64,000 bases of DNA from Bacillus sp. N13C7 (GCF_026790065.1 NZ_JALAMO010000007.1:184829-248828); one strand, 5' to 3'; numbered from the stretch's first letter, positions 24,380 through 33,842 are shown. The notes: a model not told the origin generated them from the sequence alone. Numbers and translations are program-made.

Positions 24380-25957
24380 ATGAACAAATCTGTCATCGGT
24401 ACAAAGCAAATGGTTGTCAGTCCGCATTATCTCGCTTCTCAAGCCGGCAATCGCATACTGGACAAGGGAGGAAACGCGTTTGACGCCGCTGTTGCGGTAA
24501 GTGCTTGTCTGGCTGTTGTGTATCCGCATATGACGGGGCTTGGCGGGGATTCCTTTTGGCTGACCTTTCACCAGGAAACAAAGGCAGTAAAAGTCTACAA
24601 TGGCAGCGGCCGTTCAGGTAAAAATATAACGAGAGATGTATATAAGGGAAAAAGCGCGATTCCGCTCAGGGGAATCGACAGTGCCATTACCGTGCCGGGG
24701 ATGGTTGACAGCTGGGATGCGGTACTGAAGGAGTACGGGCGTATGTCTCTTGCGGATGTATTGGAGCCCGCACGCGATTATGCCCAAAATGGGTTTCCAG
24801 TATCAGCCGATCAGTGCCGTCACACGGAAACGAATCTTGAACTGCTGGCCTCCATACCCTACACGGCCGACATTTTCACAAGAAGCGGAAAAGCGCCTAT
24901 CCCGGGAGAGCGGTTTGTGCAAAAAGAGCTTGCAGACAGTCTGAACATGATTGCCGAAAAAGGGAGAAGCGCATTTTATGAAGGAGATATCGCTCAGCGG
25001 ATTGTTTCGTATTTGCAGCATAACGGCAGCTACATGACACTCGATGACTTTAAAGCGCACCGGGGTGAGTGGGCGGAGCCTATATCAAGTGATTATCGAG
25101 GGTATAGTGTGTACCAGGCGCCGCCGAATTCTCAGGGGTTTACCGGTTTATTAACACTGAACATTTTGGAAAACTATGATTTTCACCATATCGAGCACGG
25201 TTCATTTGAATACTATTATGTGCTTGTGGAGGCGTTGAAAAAGAGTTTCGCAGACCGGAATGCTTTCCTGACTGACCCGGCATTTGCTTACATTCCGCTT
25301 GAAAGGCTTTTGGACAAAAATTATGCAAAACAATTGGCGGAAGAAATCGGCTATCTGGCAGAACCGGCAGAAAGCAGGCCGGTGGGAAGCGATACGGCAT
25401 ATGCGGCTGTAATCGATGCGGAAGGCAACGCAGTGTCATTCATTCAAAGCCTGTACTTTGAATTTGGCTCGGCAGTCACTGCTGGTGATACAGGGATATT
25501 ACTGCAAAACCGCGGGTCATTTTTCTCTTTGGATCAAGAACATGTCAATACGCTTGAACCGAGAAAACGCAGCTTCCATACGCTTATGCCGGCTATGGCC
25601 TGCAAGGACGGAAAACCGGTCATTTTGTACGGCACGCAAGGCGGCGAGGGCCAGCCGCAGACCCAGACGGCCATTATTACCCGAATGCTGGATTACGGAA
25701 TGAATCCACAGCAGGCAATCAGCGAACCGCGCTGGGTATGGGGAAGAACGTGGGGAGAGGATTATGAAGGTCTTAGAGTCGAGGGCAGATTCACAGAGGA
25801 CACAATCCAAAAGCTGAAAGACAGCGGCCATCTCGTGGAGGTTGTCGGTGATTATGATCCGCTGATGGGACACGCAGCAGCGATCAAAGTGGATGAGGAA
25901 GGCTTTCTCCAAGGCGGAGCCGATCCTCGGGGAGATGGGGCAGCTGTTGGGATTTGA
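24380..25957 (+). CDS. ywrD: Gamma-glutamyltransferase-like protein YwrD
   Basis: A 525-residue N-terminal nucleophile hydrolase of the gamma-glutamyltransferase family. GNAFDAAVA and GLGGDSFW mark the N-terminal half; the self-processing Thr lies in GSDTAYAAVIDAEGNAVS, and GTQGGEGQPQTQ belongs to the substrate-binding region. No signal peptide is seen, so unlike the secreted Ggt it is probably cytoplasmic. ATG 24380 has AGGGGAC upstream; the ORF extends 36 codons further 5' without a good start. It is divergent from ywrC and ends four bases from the convergent ywrE stop without a clear terminator. Confidence 0.93.
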   Translation: MNKSVIGTKQMVVSPHYLASQAGNRILDKGGNAFDAAVAVSACLAVVYPHMTGLGGDSFWLTFHQETKAVKVYNGSGRSGKNITRDVYKGKSAIPLRGIDSAITVPGMVDSWDAVLKEYGRMSLADVLEPARDYAQNGFPVSADQCRHTETNLELLASIPYTADIFTRSGKAPIPGERFVQKELADSLNMIAEKGRSAFYEGDIAQRIVSYLQHNGSYMTLDDFKAHRGEWAEPISSDYRGYSVYQAPPNSQGFTGLLTLNILENYDFHHIEHGSFEYYYVLVEALKKSFADRNAFLTDPAFAYIPLERLLDKNYAKQLAEEIGYLAEPAESRPVGSDTAYAAVIDAEGNAVSFIQSLYFEFGSAVTAGDTGILLQNRGSFFSLDQEHVNTLEPRKRSFHTLMPAMACKDGKPVILYGTQGGEGQPQTQTAIITRMLDYGMNPQQAISEPRWVWGRTWGEDYEGLRVEGRFTEDTIQKLKDSGHLVEVVGDYDPLMGHAAAIKVDEEGFLQGGADPRGDGAAVGI

Positions 25958-25961
25958 GATA

Positions 25962-26306
25962 TTAGAACAAAATACAAATATAAATAAAAATGACTAGAGA
26001 AAGGACAGTGCTAAATAAGTAGTGTAAATATTGTTTTTCTTTACGCTCATATGTCCATTCCATAAATGTACGTAAACAATTTAACAGAAATAGAAAGAGA
26101 AAAAGCATAATCTCTGGAGGAAACCGTAAAAGAGAAAAACCTAATAAAATAAGCAAGACGATTTCCAGCAATCCTTGTGTGCTATTTACAGGTTTGTACC
26201 ACCAAGGCAATTTAGGGATGCCTAGTTTTTTTCGAGCATAAATATAAAAAACAGTATTGATAAAAGCGCCGATAAGTATCACAATCAAAAAATGAGTGCC
26301 TGTCAT
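25962..26306 (-). CDS. ywrE: YwrE, small membrane protein (DUF4181)
   Basis: A 114-residue membrane protein with four predicted helices and the conserved mid-region FLNCLRTFMEWTYERKEKQYL characteristic of the DUF4181 family. GGAGGGAT precedes the ATG. Function unknown. It matches B. subtilis YwrE (about 111 residues) in position. Confidence 0.8.
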   Translation of the reverse strand: MTGTHFLIVILIGAFINTVFYIYARKKLGIPKLPWWYKPVNSTQGLLEIVLLILLGFSLLRFPPEIMLFLFLFLLNCLRTFMEWTYERKEKQYLHYLFSTVLSLVIFIYICILF

Positions 26307-26365
26307 ATAAATCCCTCCTAATCTACCTGTATATACGGTGGACAGAGGAAAAATGTTTCATAAAA

Positions 26366-26400
26366 GAACACCCGGAGCACGCTCTGGGTGTTCCTTTTTT
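26366..26400. terminator. Terminator between ywrF and ywrE
   Basis: GAACACCCGGAG / CTCTGGGTGTTC twelve-base-pair stem (one G-U) with CTTTTTT on one side and TTTTA on the other; it would end ywrF transcripts. Confidence 0.85.
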
Positions 26401-26488
26401 ATGTTATTTTTTTCAGTGTTGTACAGACAATATTTTGTAATCATAAGGTCTTTTTGACTAGTTTCTTCTATTTAAATAGTCCTTTTAT

Positions 26489-27106
26489 TCAGCTGGGACG
26501 AATCAGCGTAAATTCTTCGCCAAGCTTCGCGTAGTGATTTCCCGCCAATCTTGAGGCCGGCTTTAATTCATCTGTCAAAACATACCCTTTATCTGCATCA
26601 TACACCTTTGCATCGAGGTGGAAGCAGAGAACTCTGCCGATGAGCAGGTCTGCTGTAGTCACACCTTGATCATTATCGAACGTGATATGCCGCTCTAATG
26701 TGCATTCAAAGCGAATGCGTGCTTCTTTAATCCCGGGGACCGAAACAGCTTTGCTTTCGACAGGATGAAGCGAGGTGCGTGAAAGTTCGCTTTCGTCGGG
26801 GCTTAAGCTTGCCGCCGTTTCATTGATGTCTTCAATGATGGCCTCATCACTGACATGAACAACGAATTCTCCGTTCTCTACTGCGTTTCGGGCTGTATCT
26901 TTTTGGCGTCCTTCCGTCCGGTTAACAGAAATACTGAGAAGCGGAGGGTCTGAGCTGACAACGTTATAAAAACTGAAAGGCGCGGCATTTACCGCTCCGC
27001 TTGAAGAAAGTGTGGTCACAAATGCAATGGGGCGGGGGATGACGGCACCTGATAATAACTTGTATGTGTCTTTGGCGCTAAGCTGATCCGCTTCAAATAT
27101 GTACAT
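26489..27106 (-). CDS. ywrF: Flavin reductase-like flavoprotein YwrF
   Basis: A 205-residue protein of the flavin-reductase (FMN-binding split barrel) family: VIPRPIAFVTTLSSSGAVNAAPFSFYNVVSSDPPLLSISV is the flavin-binding signature. ATG 27106 with AAAGGCGG upstream; the frame continues 21 codons further without a start. The family transfers electrons from NAD(P)H to flavin or houses FMN; the specific partner is unknown. Confidence 0.9.
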   Translation of the reverse strand: MYIFEADQLSAKDTYKLLSGAVIPRPIAFVTTLSSSGAVNAAPFSFYNVVSSDPPLLSISVNRTEGRQKDTARNAVENGEFVVHVSDEAIIEDINETAASLSPDESELSRTSLHPVESKAVSVPGIKEARIRFECTLERHITFDNDQGVTTADLLIGRVLCFHLDAKVYDADKGYVLTDELKPASRLAGNHYAKLGEEFTLIRPS

Positions 27107-27164
27107 GGCAACAACCGCCTTTATCGTTAGGATATTTTGATTATAACGAAATGGTTTCAAGGAA

Positions 27165-27191
27165 ACCAAATGATGCGGGTTGCATATGTTA
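27165..27191 (+). promoter_or_regulatory. Sigma-K promoter candidate for cotH, far upstream
   Basis: AC, 16 bases, CATATGTTA matches the sigma-K consensus (AC-N16/17-CATANNNTA). It points toward cotH and lies about 830 bases before the cotH start, beyond the 3' end of cotG. In B. subtilis cotH is known to be transcribed from a distant promoter with cotG lying inside, and antisense to, its leader; the distance here agrees. Confidence 0.55.
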
Positions 27192-27277
27192 TGTCATGAC
27201 ATATATCTAATACAGGGGAAATGTAAAAATAGGCTTCCGTACGTTAGCCGGCAGCCTATTGAAAAATGAAACTTAGC

Positions 27278-27889
27278 TTATTTGTATTTCTTTTTGACTA
27301 CCCAGCAATTGCCGTCTTTCCAGAATTCTTTTTTGCTGTGATAATCATCGTGTTTCTTGTAGTGATGTGAGCTTTTGTGTTTGTCGTAGTATCTCTTAGG
27401 TGAACGGTATGACTTTTTGTGCGTGCGGTATGATTTTTTGTGTGTGCGATGTGATTTTTTGTGCGTCCGGAACGATTTACTGAAAGAACGGTACGATTTT
27501 TTGTGTGAACGGTATGACTTTTTGCTAGAGCTGTATGATTTTTTCTTGGAACGGTACGATTTGTTTTTGCTGCGGTGTACGCTGTAAGAACGATACGATT
27601 TTTTGCTGCGGTATTTACTGAATGAACGATACGATTTTTTGAAGCTGCGAGACTTTCTGAAAGAACGGTATGATTTTTTGAAACTGCGTGATTTCTTGGA
27701 ATAGCTCTTATAGCTGCTTGACTTGGAGCGGTATGATTTTTTGAAGCTGCGAGATTTTTTGTGAGAGCGGTACGACTTTTTATGGCTGCGCTTTTTTCCG
27801 TGAGGCTCTTGGTATAAATAATCTTTCAAACCTTCTTTTTTTGCGGATTTCACCGCTTTTTTGATGTCAGAATGGGAATAGTGGCCCAA
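27278..27889 (-). CDS. cotG: Spore coat protein CotG
   Basis: A 203-residue extremely basic protein. After the N-terminal MGHYSHSDIKKAVKSAKKEG come tandem repeats built on SYRSHKKSRSFKK, nearly all Ser, Lys, Arg, Tyr and His, and a C-terminal KDGNCWVVKKKYK. The start is a TTG (27889) with AGGAGGAG. CotG is a structural outer-coat protein, phosphorylated on the repeat serines by CotH and needed for CotB maturation. Compared with my memory of 168 CotG, the repeats are longer on average and hold more Phe (SRSFKKSYRS) and fewer Cys. It is divergent from cotH and lies antisense to the cotH leader. Confidence 0.95.
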   Translation of the reverse strand: MGHYSHSDIKKAVKSAKKEGLKDYLYQEPHGKKRSHKKSYRSHKKSRSFKKSYRSKSSSYKSYSKKSRSFKKSYRSFRKSRSFKKSYRSFSKYRSKKSYRSYSVHRSKNKSYRSKKKSYSSSKKSYRSHKKSYRSFSKSFRTHKKSHRTHKKSYRTHKKSYRSPKRYYDKHKSSHHYKKHDDYHSKKEFWKDGNCWVVKKKYK

Positions 27890-28030
27890 TTCGAACTCCT
27901 CCTTCTACAAAATGTGTTAAGGATGAATATCCTTATTACCCACATAGTACGCACGGTTTGAAAAAGTGTATAAGTGTTCCGCTGAGATCTCACAAAAATA
28001 AAAGCCTAAAATTTGTAAGGGGGATTACGG

Positions 28031-29122
28031 ATGAAGAACCAATCCAATTTGCCGCTTTATCAGCTGTTTGTTCATCCAAAAGATTTACGGGAATTGAAAA
28101 AGGATATTTGGGACGATGAACCGGTTCCGGCAGTGCTGAAAGTGAATCAGAAAAGGCTTGATATTGATATCGCTTATCGGGGTTCACATATCAGAGACTT
28201 CAAAAAGAAGTCGTACCATGTTTCCTTCTATCAGCCGAAAACATTCCGGGGTGCACGGGAGATTCACTTAAATGCGGAGTATAAAGACCCTTCTATGATG
28301 AGGAACAAATTGTCTTTGGATTTTTTCTCAGAGCTTGGAACACTGTCTCCAAAGGCAGAGTTTGTGTTTTTAAAGGTGAATGGGAAAAACGAAGGGGTAT
28401 ATCTTGAACTTGAATCCGTCGATGAGTTTTATTTAGCGAAGAGGAAGCTGGCGGACGGGGCGATTTTTTACGCGGTTGATGATGATGCGAATTTCTCTCT
28501 GATGAGCGATTTGCAAAGGGAAACGAAGACGTCCCTTGAGCATGGATATGAAAAGAAAACAGGGACTGAGGAAGACGATTTTTATTTACAGGATATGATC
28601 TTTAAAATTAATACGGTCCCTAAAGCCCAATTTAAATCAGAAGTGACAAAGCATGTTGATATCGATAAGTATTTGCGCTGGCTCGCCGGCATTGTATTCA
28701 CCTCAAACTATGACGGGTTTGTCCACAACTACGCGCTGTACAGAAGCAGTGAAACCGGATTATTTGAGGTGATTCCTTGGGATTATGATGCGACCTGGGG
28801 CAGGGATATCCATGGAGAGCGGATGGCTGCCGATTATGTAAGAATTCAAGGATTTAATACATTAACCGCCCGAATTTTGGATGAACCCGATTTTCGCAGG
28901 TCCTACAAACATCTGTTAGAAAATACGCTCCAATCTCTTTTTACGATAGAATATATGAAACCGAAAATTATGACGATGTATGAACAAATTAGACCATTTG
29001 TCCTGATGGACCCATATAAAAAGAATGATATTGAGCGTTTTGACCGTGAGCCGGATGTGATATGTGAATATATTGTAAATAGAGCTGATTATCTTAAAAG
29101 CGAGCTTGATCTTTTATCCTGA
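28031..29122 (+). CDS. cotH: Spore coat protein kinase CotH
   Basis: A 363-residue CotH-family atypical protein kinase. Visible family motifs include HIRDFKKKSYHVSF (ATP-binding Lys region), NEGVYLELESVDEFYL, and the metal-binding IPWDYDATWG. AAGGGGGATTACGG precedes the ATG. CotH phosphorylates CotB and CotG and is required for outer-coat assembly. In strain 168 ywrJ and cotB follow in this neighbourhood; here alsR follows directly. Expression is sigma-K dependent from a distant promoter (see 27165). Confidence 0.95.
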   Translation: MKNQSNLPLYQLFVHPKDLRELKKDIWDDEPVPAVLKVNQKRLDIDIAYRGSHIRDFKKKSYHVSFYQPKTFRGAREIHLNAEYKDPSMMRNKLSLDFFSELGTLSPKAEFVFLKVNGKNEGVYLELESVDEFYLAKRKLADGAIFYAVDDDANFSLMSDLQRETKTSLEHGYEKKTGTEEDDFYLQDMIFKINTVPKAQFKSEVTKHVDIDKYLRWLAGIVFTSNYDGFVHNYALYRSSETGLFEVIPWDYDATWGRDIHGERMAADYVRIQGFNTLTARILDEPDFRRSYKHLLENTLQSLFTIEYMKPKIMTMYEQIRPFVLMDPYKKNDIERFDREPDVICEYIVNRADYLKSELDLLS

Positions 29123-29137
29123 CGATGAACGGGCGGA

Positions 29138-30025
29138 TTATTTCCGTTCGTTTAATGATTTGCATATATCCACAAATTGTCCCAATACAGGGTTTTGGCT
29201 GTCTTTTCTATATGCGATGATCCATTCTGCTTTGAGCTGAAAATGGTCAACGCTTCGATACGTAACATCAAGATTAAACAGCCGTCTGGCCGAGGATGGG
29301 ACAATGGTAATGCCGATGCCCGCTGTCACCAGCCCGATCACCATTTGATATTCTGTCGCTTCCTGAACGACATTCGGCTTAAAACCTGCCTTTTCACAGA
29401 GCTGAATAAAGTCGGTATATAACGTAGGCCACGCTTCTTTGGAAAGGGTGATGATCGGTTCGTTTTCCAAATCTGTGATGTCGATTGATTCTTTCAATGC
29501 AAGCGGATGCTGTTTTGGCAATGCAAGGATGCATGGGCTGCTCTGGGTTGTCTCAATTTGCAGCTCGGGATGCTCTAACGGCGGATGGAGAATGCCGATA
29601 TCGATATTTCCCTTAAGCAACTCCTCCTGCTGCCGGTAAGAAGCGATTTCTTTCAGTTCAATTTTCACAGAAGGGAACTTTTTGCGGTATTCCCGGATAA
29701 TCGGCGGCAGAAATTCATATGTAGCCGATCCGACAAAACCAATGACAAGATGGCCGTGTTCGCCGCGGGCTGTCCGCTGTGCAAGTTCAATTCCTTGTTC
29801 AATCTGCATCAAAGCTGACCGGCAGTGATTTAAAAAGATTTCGCCGGCTGCGGATAGCTCCACAAATCGTTTTGTCCTCTTTAGAAGCGTCACCCCGACT
29901 TCTTCTTCCAGCTGTTTGATCTGCTGGCTGAGAGGAGGCTGTGTCATATTCAGCCGCCGCGCAGCTTTTCCGAAATGAAGCTCTTCGGCTACTGCGATAA
30001 AGTATTGAAGATGGCGAAGCTCCAT
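29138..30025 (-). CDS. alsR: LysR-family regulator AlsR
   Basis: A 295-residue LysR-type activator: N-terminal winged HTH (MELRHLQYFIAVAEELHFGKAARRLNMTQPPLSQQIKQLE), then the periplasmic-binding-like effector domain with GFVGSATYEFLPPI. ATG 30025 is internal to a longer open frame but is the canonical start. It activates alsSD in response to acetate and low pH. It ends about seven residues earlier than the 302 residues I remember for AlsR of 168 and differs from it more than neighbouring genes do. Divergent from alsS. Confidence 0.93.
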   Translation of the reverse strand: MELRHLQYFIAVAEELHFGKAARRLNMTQPPLSQQIKQLEEEVGVTLLKRTKRFVELSAAGEIFLNHCRSALMQIEQGIELAQRTARGEHGHLVIGFVGSATYEFLPPIIREYRKKFPSVKIELKEIASYRQQEELLKGNIDIGILHPPLEHPELQIETTQSSPCILALPKQHPLALKESIDITDLENEPIITLSKEAWPTLYTDFIQLCEKAGFKPNVVQEATEYQMVIGLVTAGIGITIVPSSARRLFNLDVTYRSVDHFQLKAEWIIAYRKDSQNPVLGQFVDICKSLNERK

Positions 30026-30183
30026 CAATATGCATTCCTTTCCATAGGTTAATAATTCGTAATACATATTAATCATAAGGCGAATCGATATTGGAGGTCA
30101 ATTTCCAAAGAGTGTATAGTGAAACGTATCACAAGATATATTTAAAATTTAATGTTTAAAATGCATAATAAGGAGTGAGGGTG

Positions 30184-31896
30184 TTGACAAAAGCAACAAA
30201 AGAACAAAAATCCCTTGTGAAAAACAGAGGGGCGGAGCTTGTTGTTGATTGCTTAGTGGAGCAAGGTGTCACACATGTATTTGGCATTCCAGGTGCAAAA
30301 ATTGATGCGGTATTTGACGCTTTACAAGATAGAGGGCCAGAAATTATCGTTGCCCGGCATGAACAAAATGCAGCATTTATGGCGCAAGCAGTCGGCCGTT
30401 TAACTGGAAAACCGGGAGTCGTGTTAGTCACATCAGGACCGGGTGCTTCTAACTTGGCAACAGGATTGCTGACAGCAAACACTGAAGGTGACCCTGTCGT
30501 TGCGCTTGCTGGGAATGTGATTCGTGCAGATCGTTTAAAACGGACACATCAATCTTTGGATAATGCGGCACTATTTCAGCCGATTACAAAATACAGTGTA
30601 GAGGTTCAAGATGTAAAAAATATACCGGAAGCTGTTACAAATGCATTTAGGATAGCGTCAGCAGGTCAGGCTGGGGCCGCTTTTGTGAGCTTTCCGCAGG
30701 ATGTTGTGAATGAAGTCACAAATACAAAAAGCGTGCGGGCTGTCGCGGCACCAAAGCTAGGTCCTGCACCAGACGATGCCATCAGTGCGGCCATTGCGAA
30801 AATCCAAACAGCGAAACTTCCTGTTGTTTTAGTCGGCATGAAGGGCGGAAGACCGGAAGCGATTAAAGCTGTTCGCAAACTTTTGAAAAAGGTTCAGCTT
30901 CCATTTGTCGAAACCTATCAAGCTGCAGGTACGCTTACGAGAGATTTAGAGGACCAGTATTTTGGCCGTATCGGTTTGTTCCGCAACCAGCCTGGCGATT
31001 TACTGCTTGAGCAGGCAGATGTTGTTCTGACAATCGGCTATGATCCAATTGAATATGATCCGAAATTCTGGAATGTAAATGGGGACCGGACGATCATCCA
31101 TCTAGATGAAATTTTGGCAGATATCGACCATGCTTACCAGCCGGAACTTGAATTAATCGGTGATATTCCATCTACGGTCAATCAAATCGAACACGATGCT
31201 GTTAAGGTGGACCTTGCTGAACGTGAGCAGCATATTCTTTCTGATTTAAAACAATATATGCATGAGGGTGAGCAGGTGCCTGCAGATTGGAAATCAGACA
31301 GAGTGCATCCCCTTGAAATCGTAAAAGAATTGCGAAACGCAGTCGATGATCATGTTACAGTGACTTGCGATATCGGTTCCCATGCAATTTGGATGTCACG
31401 GTATTTCCGCAGCTACGAACCGTTAACACTAATGATCAGTAACGGTATGCAAACACTCGGCGTTGCGCTTCCGTGGGCAATCGGTGCTTCATTGGTAAAA
31501 CCGGGAGAAAAAGTGGTATCCGTCTCTGGTGACGGCGGTTTCTTATTCTCAGCAATGGAACTAGAGACAGCGGTACGCTTAAAAGCGCCAATTGTACACA
31601 TTGTATGGAACGACAGCACATATGACATGGTTGCATTCCAGCAATTGAAAAAATATAATCGTACATCTGCAGTTGATTTCGGTAATATTGATATCGTGAA
31701 ATATGCGGAAAGCTTCGGAGCAACTGGCTTGCGCGTAGAATCACCAGACCAGCTGGCAGATGTTCTGCGTCAAGGCATGAACGCTGAGGGTCCTGTCATC
31801 ATTGATGTCCCGGTTGACTACAGTGATAACATTACTTTAGCAAGTGACAAGCTTCCGAAAGAATTCGGAGAACGGATGAAAACAAAAGCTCTCTAG
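30184..31896 (+). CDS. alsS: Catabolic acetolactate synthase AlsS
   Basis: A 570-residue thiamine-diphosphate enzyme, condensing two pyruvates to 2-acetolactate. The N-terminal ThDP domain has the glutamate motif [11 protein letters not shown], the C-terminal domain the [30 protein letters not shown] ThDP-binding motif. It lacks the FAD-type features and regulatory subunit of biosynthetic AHAS. TTG at 30184 with AAGGAGTGAGGG is the start giving the known length; GTG codons at 30175 and 30181 lie inside the ribosome binding site. First gene of alsSD. The 30026-30183 interval holds the AlsR control region, including a short GTGA-N6-TCAC dyad at about 30118-30131. Confidence 0.96.
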   Translation: MTKATKEQKSLVKNRGAELVVDCLVEQGVTHVFGIPGAKIDAVFDALQDRGPEIIVARHEQNAAFMAQAVGRLTGKPGVVLVTSGPGASNLATGLLTANTEGDPVVALAGNVIRADRLKRTHQSLDNAALFQPITKYSVEVQDVKNIPEAVTNAFRIASAGQAGAAFVSFPQDVVNEVTNTKSVRAVAAPKLGPAPDDAISAAIAKIQTAKLPVVLVGMKGGRPEAIKAVRKLLKKVQLPFVETYQAAGTLTRDLEDQYFGRIGLFRNQPGDLLLEQADVVLTIGYDPIEYDPKFWNVNGDRTIIHLDEILADIDHAYQPELELIGDIPSTVNQIEHDAVKVDLAEREQHILSDLKQYMHEGEQVPADWKSDRVHPLEIVKELRNAVDDHVTVTCDIGSHAIWMSRYFRSYEPLTLMISNGMQTLGVALPWAIGASLVKPGEKVVSVSGDGGFLFSAMELETAVRLKAPIVHIVWNDSTYDMVAFQQLKKYNRTSAVDFGNIDIVKYAESFGATGLRVESPDQLADVLRQGMNAEGPVIIDVPVDYSDNITLASDKLPKEFGERMKTKAL

Positions 31897-31957
31897 CACT
31901 CTGCGCATCACGTCACTGTTTTATGAACAGCACTAAACAAAAGGAGTGAAGGGAATT

Positions 31958-32725
31958 ATGAAACGCGAAAGCAATATTCAAGTGCTCAGCCGCGGCCAAA
32001 AAGACCAGCCTGTGAGCCAGATTTATCAAGTATCAACAATGACTTCTCTATTAGACGGAGTATATGACGGAGACTTTGAACTGTCAGAGATTCCGAAATA
32101 CGGAGACTTCGGTATTGGAACCTTTAACAAGCTTGACGGAGAGCTGATTGGGTTTGACGGTGAATTTTACCGTCTCCGTTCGGACGGAACTGCGACACCG
32201 GTCCAAAACGGGGACCGTTCTCCGTTCTGCTCATTTACGTTCTTTACACCGGACATGACGCATAAAATCGATGCGGCAATGACACGTGAAGAATTTGAAA
32301 AAGAGATCAACAGCATTCTGCCAAGCAAAAACTTATTTTATGCGATCCGCATTGACGGATTGTTTAAAAAAGTGCAGACAAGAACGGTAGAACTCCAAGA
32401 AAAACCTTACGTGCCGATGGTTGAAGCGGTCAAAACGCAGCCGATTTTCAACTTCGACAACGTGAGAGGAACGATCGTAGGTTTTCTGACGCCAGCTTAT
32501 GCAAACGGAATCGCCGTTTCCGGCTATCACCTGCACTTCATTGACGAAGGACGCAATTCAGGCGGACACGTTTTTGACTATGTGCTTGAGGATTGCACGG
32601 TTTCGATTTCTCAAAAAATGAACATGAATCTCAGACTTCCGAATACAGCGGATTTCTTTAATGCAAATCTGGATAATCCTGATTTTGCTAAAGATATTGA
32701 AACAACTGAAGGAAGCCCTGAATAA
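31958..32725 (+). CDS. alsD: Alpha-acetolactate decarboxylase AlsD
   Basis: A 255-residue zinc enzyme that converts acetolactate to acetoin. The metal ligands are visible in GYHLHFIDEGRNSGGHV. ATG 31958 with AAAGGAGTGAAGGG; an in-frame upstream start (31946) overlaps the ribosome binding site. It is cotranscribed with alsS and follows after 61 bases. Acetoin production counters acidification in stationary phase. Confidence 0.96.
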   Translation: MKRESNIQVLSRGQKDQPVSQIYQVSTMTSLLDGVYDGDFELSEIPKYGDFGIGTFNKLDGELIGFDGEFYRLRSDGTATPVQNGDRSPFCSFTFFTPDMTHKIDAAMTREEFEKEINSILPSKNLFYAIRIDGLFKKVQTRTVELQEKPYVPMVEAVKTQPIFNFDNVRGTIVGFLTPAYANGIAVSGYHLHFIDEGRNSGGHVFDYVLEDCTVSISQKMNMNLRLPNTADFFNANLDNPDFAKDIETTEGSPE

Positions 32726-32734
32726 AAGAAAAAA

Positions 32735-32765
32735 GAAAGCCTCTTGTACGCAGGGCTTTCTTTTT
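32735..32765 (+). terminator. Terminator of alsSD
   Basis: GAAAGCC / GGCTTTC stem with twelve-base loop, followed by TTTTTATTT. Confidence 0.8.
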
Positions 32766-32824
32766 ATTTGGCTCTATTCCTGATTTTAGATAAAATGATG
32801 TCAAAACGGTAAAGGTGTGGTCTG

Positions 32825-33352
32825 ATGAAAATATTGGTTCTGGCAGTTCATCCACATATGGAAACCTCAGTCGTTAATAAGGCATGGACAGAGGAATTGA
32901 GTAAACATGACAATATCACAGTACGGGAGCTTTATAAGGAATACCCGGATGAAGCGATAGATGTTGGGAAGGAGCAGCAGCTGTGCGAGGAATACGACCG
33001 GATTGTCTTCCAATTCCCGCTTTACTGGTACAGCTCTCCGCCGCTCTTAAAAAAATGGCAGGATCTTGTGCTGACTTACGGCTGGGCCTTTGGTTCAGAA
33101 GGAAACGCCTTGCATGGCAAGGAGTTGATGCTGGCTGTCTCAACAGGAAGCGAAGCGGAAAAATATCAAGCGGGCGGAGCAAATCATTATTCGATCAGTG
33201 AGCTTTTGAAACCATTTCAGGCCACGAGTAATCTGATCGGCATGAAGTACCTGCCTCCATATGTCTTCTATGGCGTGAATTATGCAACTGCAGAGGATAT
33301 ATCACTTAGTGCAAAGCGGTTAGCCGAGTACATTCAGCAGCCTTTTGCTTAA
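32825..33352 (+). CDS. ywrO: NAD(P)H oxidoreductase YwrO
   Basis: A 175-residue flavodoxin-fold quinone reductase (KefF/MdaB type): MKILVLAVHPH, then FQFPLYWYSSPPLLKKWQD, the FMN/quinone-site signature of the family. ATG with AAAGGTGTGG upstream. B. subtilis YwrO is a known FMN nitroreductase able to reduce quinones and nitroaromatics. It is a separate transcription unit after alsD. Confidence 0.93.
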   Translation: MKILVLAVHPHMETSVVNKAWTEELSKHDNITVRELYKEYPDEAIDVGKEQQLCEEYDRIVFQFPLYWYSSPPLLKKWQDLVLTYGWAFGSEGNALHGKELMLAVSTGSEAEKYQAGGANHYSISELLKPFQATSNLIGMKYLPPYVFYGVNYATAEDISLSAKRLAEYIQQPFA

Positions 33353-33360
33353 AAAGAAAC

Positions 33361-33392
33361 GCCCTGTCCGGCATGCGGCAGGGCATTTTCTT
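33361..33392. terminator. Terminator between ywrO and ywsA
   Basis: GCCCTG-T-CCG / CGG-CAGGGC hairpin followed by ATTTTCTT; convergent genes on both sides. Confidence 0.75.
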
Positions 33393-33395
33393 AAT

Positions 33396-33689
33396 TTAAA
33401 AATCAGGCAGCTCAGAAAGATTGTTTTCTTTTATGCCGTCCGGTTCACTCCGCAATATGTCACGCCCGTATTTATGGAAGACATCAACATGAGCGAGGTT
33501 TCCTGCTTTTGCTTCTGACAGCGCAGTGGGATAGTCGAGCTCTCTACCTGTGTTCGTTTTCACGGCGATAATATTATCTTCCTCATTTCTTCTGACCGCA
33601 ATAATTTCTTCTTTTCCAGATGGAGCAGCTTGCTGATCGGCTGTTTGCCGAGCTCTATACGATTCATATGCTGATTCAAATTGATCCAT
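33396..33689 (-). CDS. ywsA: YwsA, DUF3892 protein
   Basis: A 97-residue protein. The C-terminal part (IIAVRRNEEDNIIAVKTNTGRELDYPTALSEAKAGNLAHVDVF...GRDILRSEPDG) is a DUF3892 domain. ATG 33689 is preceded by GGAGGTGT; the open frame runs ten codons further. Function unknown; a small cytoplasmic protein. Confidence 0.85.
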   Translation of the reverse strand: MDQFESAYESYRARQTADQQAAPSGKEEIIAVRRNEEDNIIAVKTNTGRELDYPTALSEAKAGNLAHVDVFHKYGRDILRSEPDGIKENNLSELPDF

Positions 33690-33808
33690 ATTTACACCTC
33701 CATTTTTTAACGTGAACAAAAATGGTGATGTTCATGTATGGTTTCGCACGGCATACGACAATATTTCCTGAGAAATATCGTGGGAATGTGACAAATCAAT
33801 CCATAATC

Positions 33809-33839
33809 AAAGGGATTCCGCAAAACACGGAATCCCTTT
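33809..33839 (-). terminator. Terminator of ywsB
   Basis: AAAGGGATTCCG / CGGAATCCCTTT perfect 12-bp inverted repeat just after the ywsB stop codon. Confidence 0.8.
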
Positions 33840-33842
33840 AAG

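Noticed and set aside
27278-27889. Regular short repeats that could be taken for a CRISPR array or satellite
   Set aside because: The repeat period is a multiple of three, the units vary, and they encode the Ser/Lys/Arg/Tyr repeats of CotG with an open reading frame.
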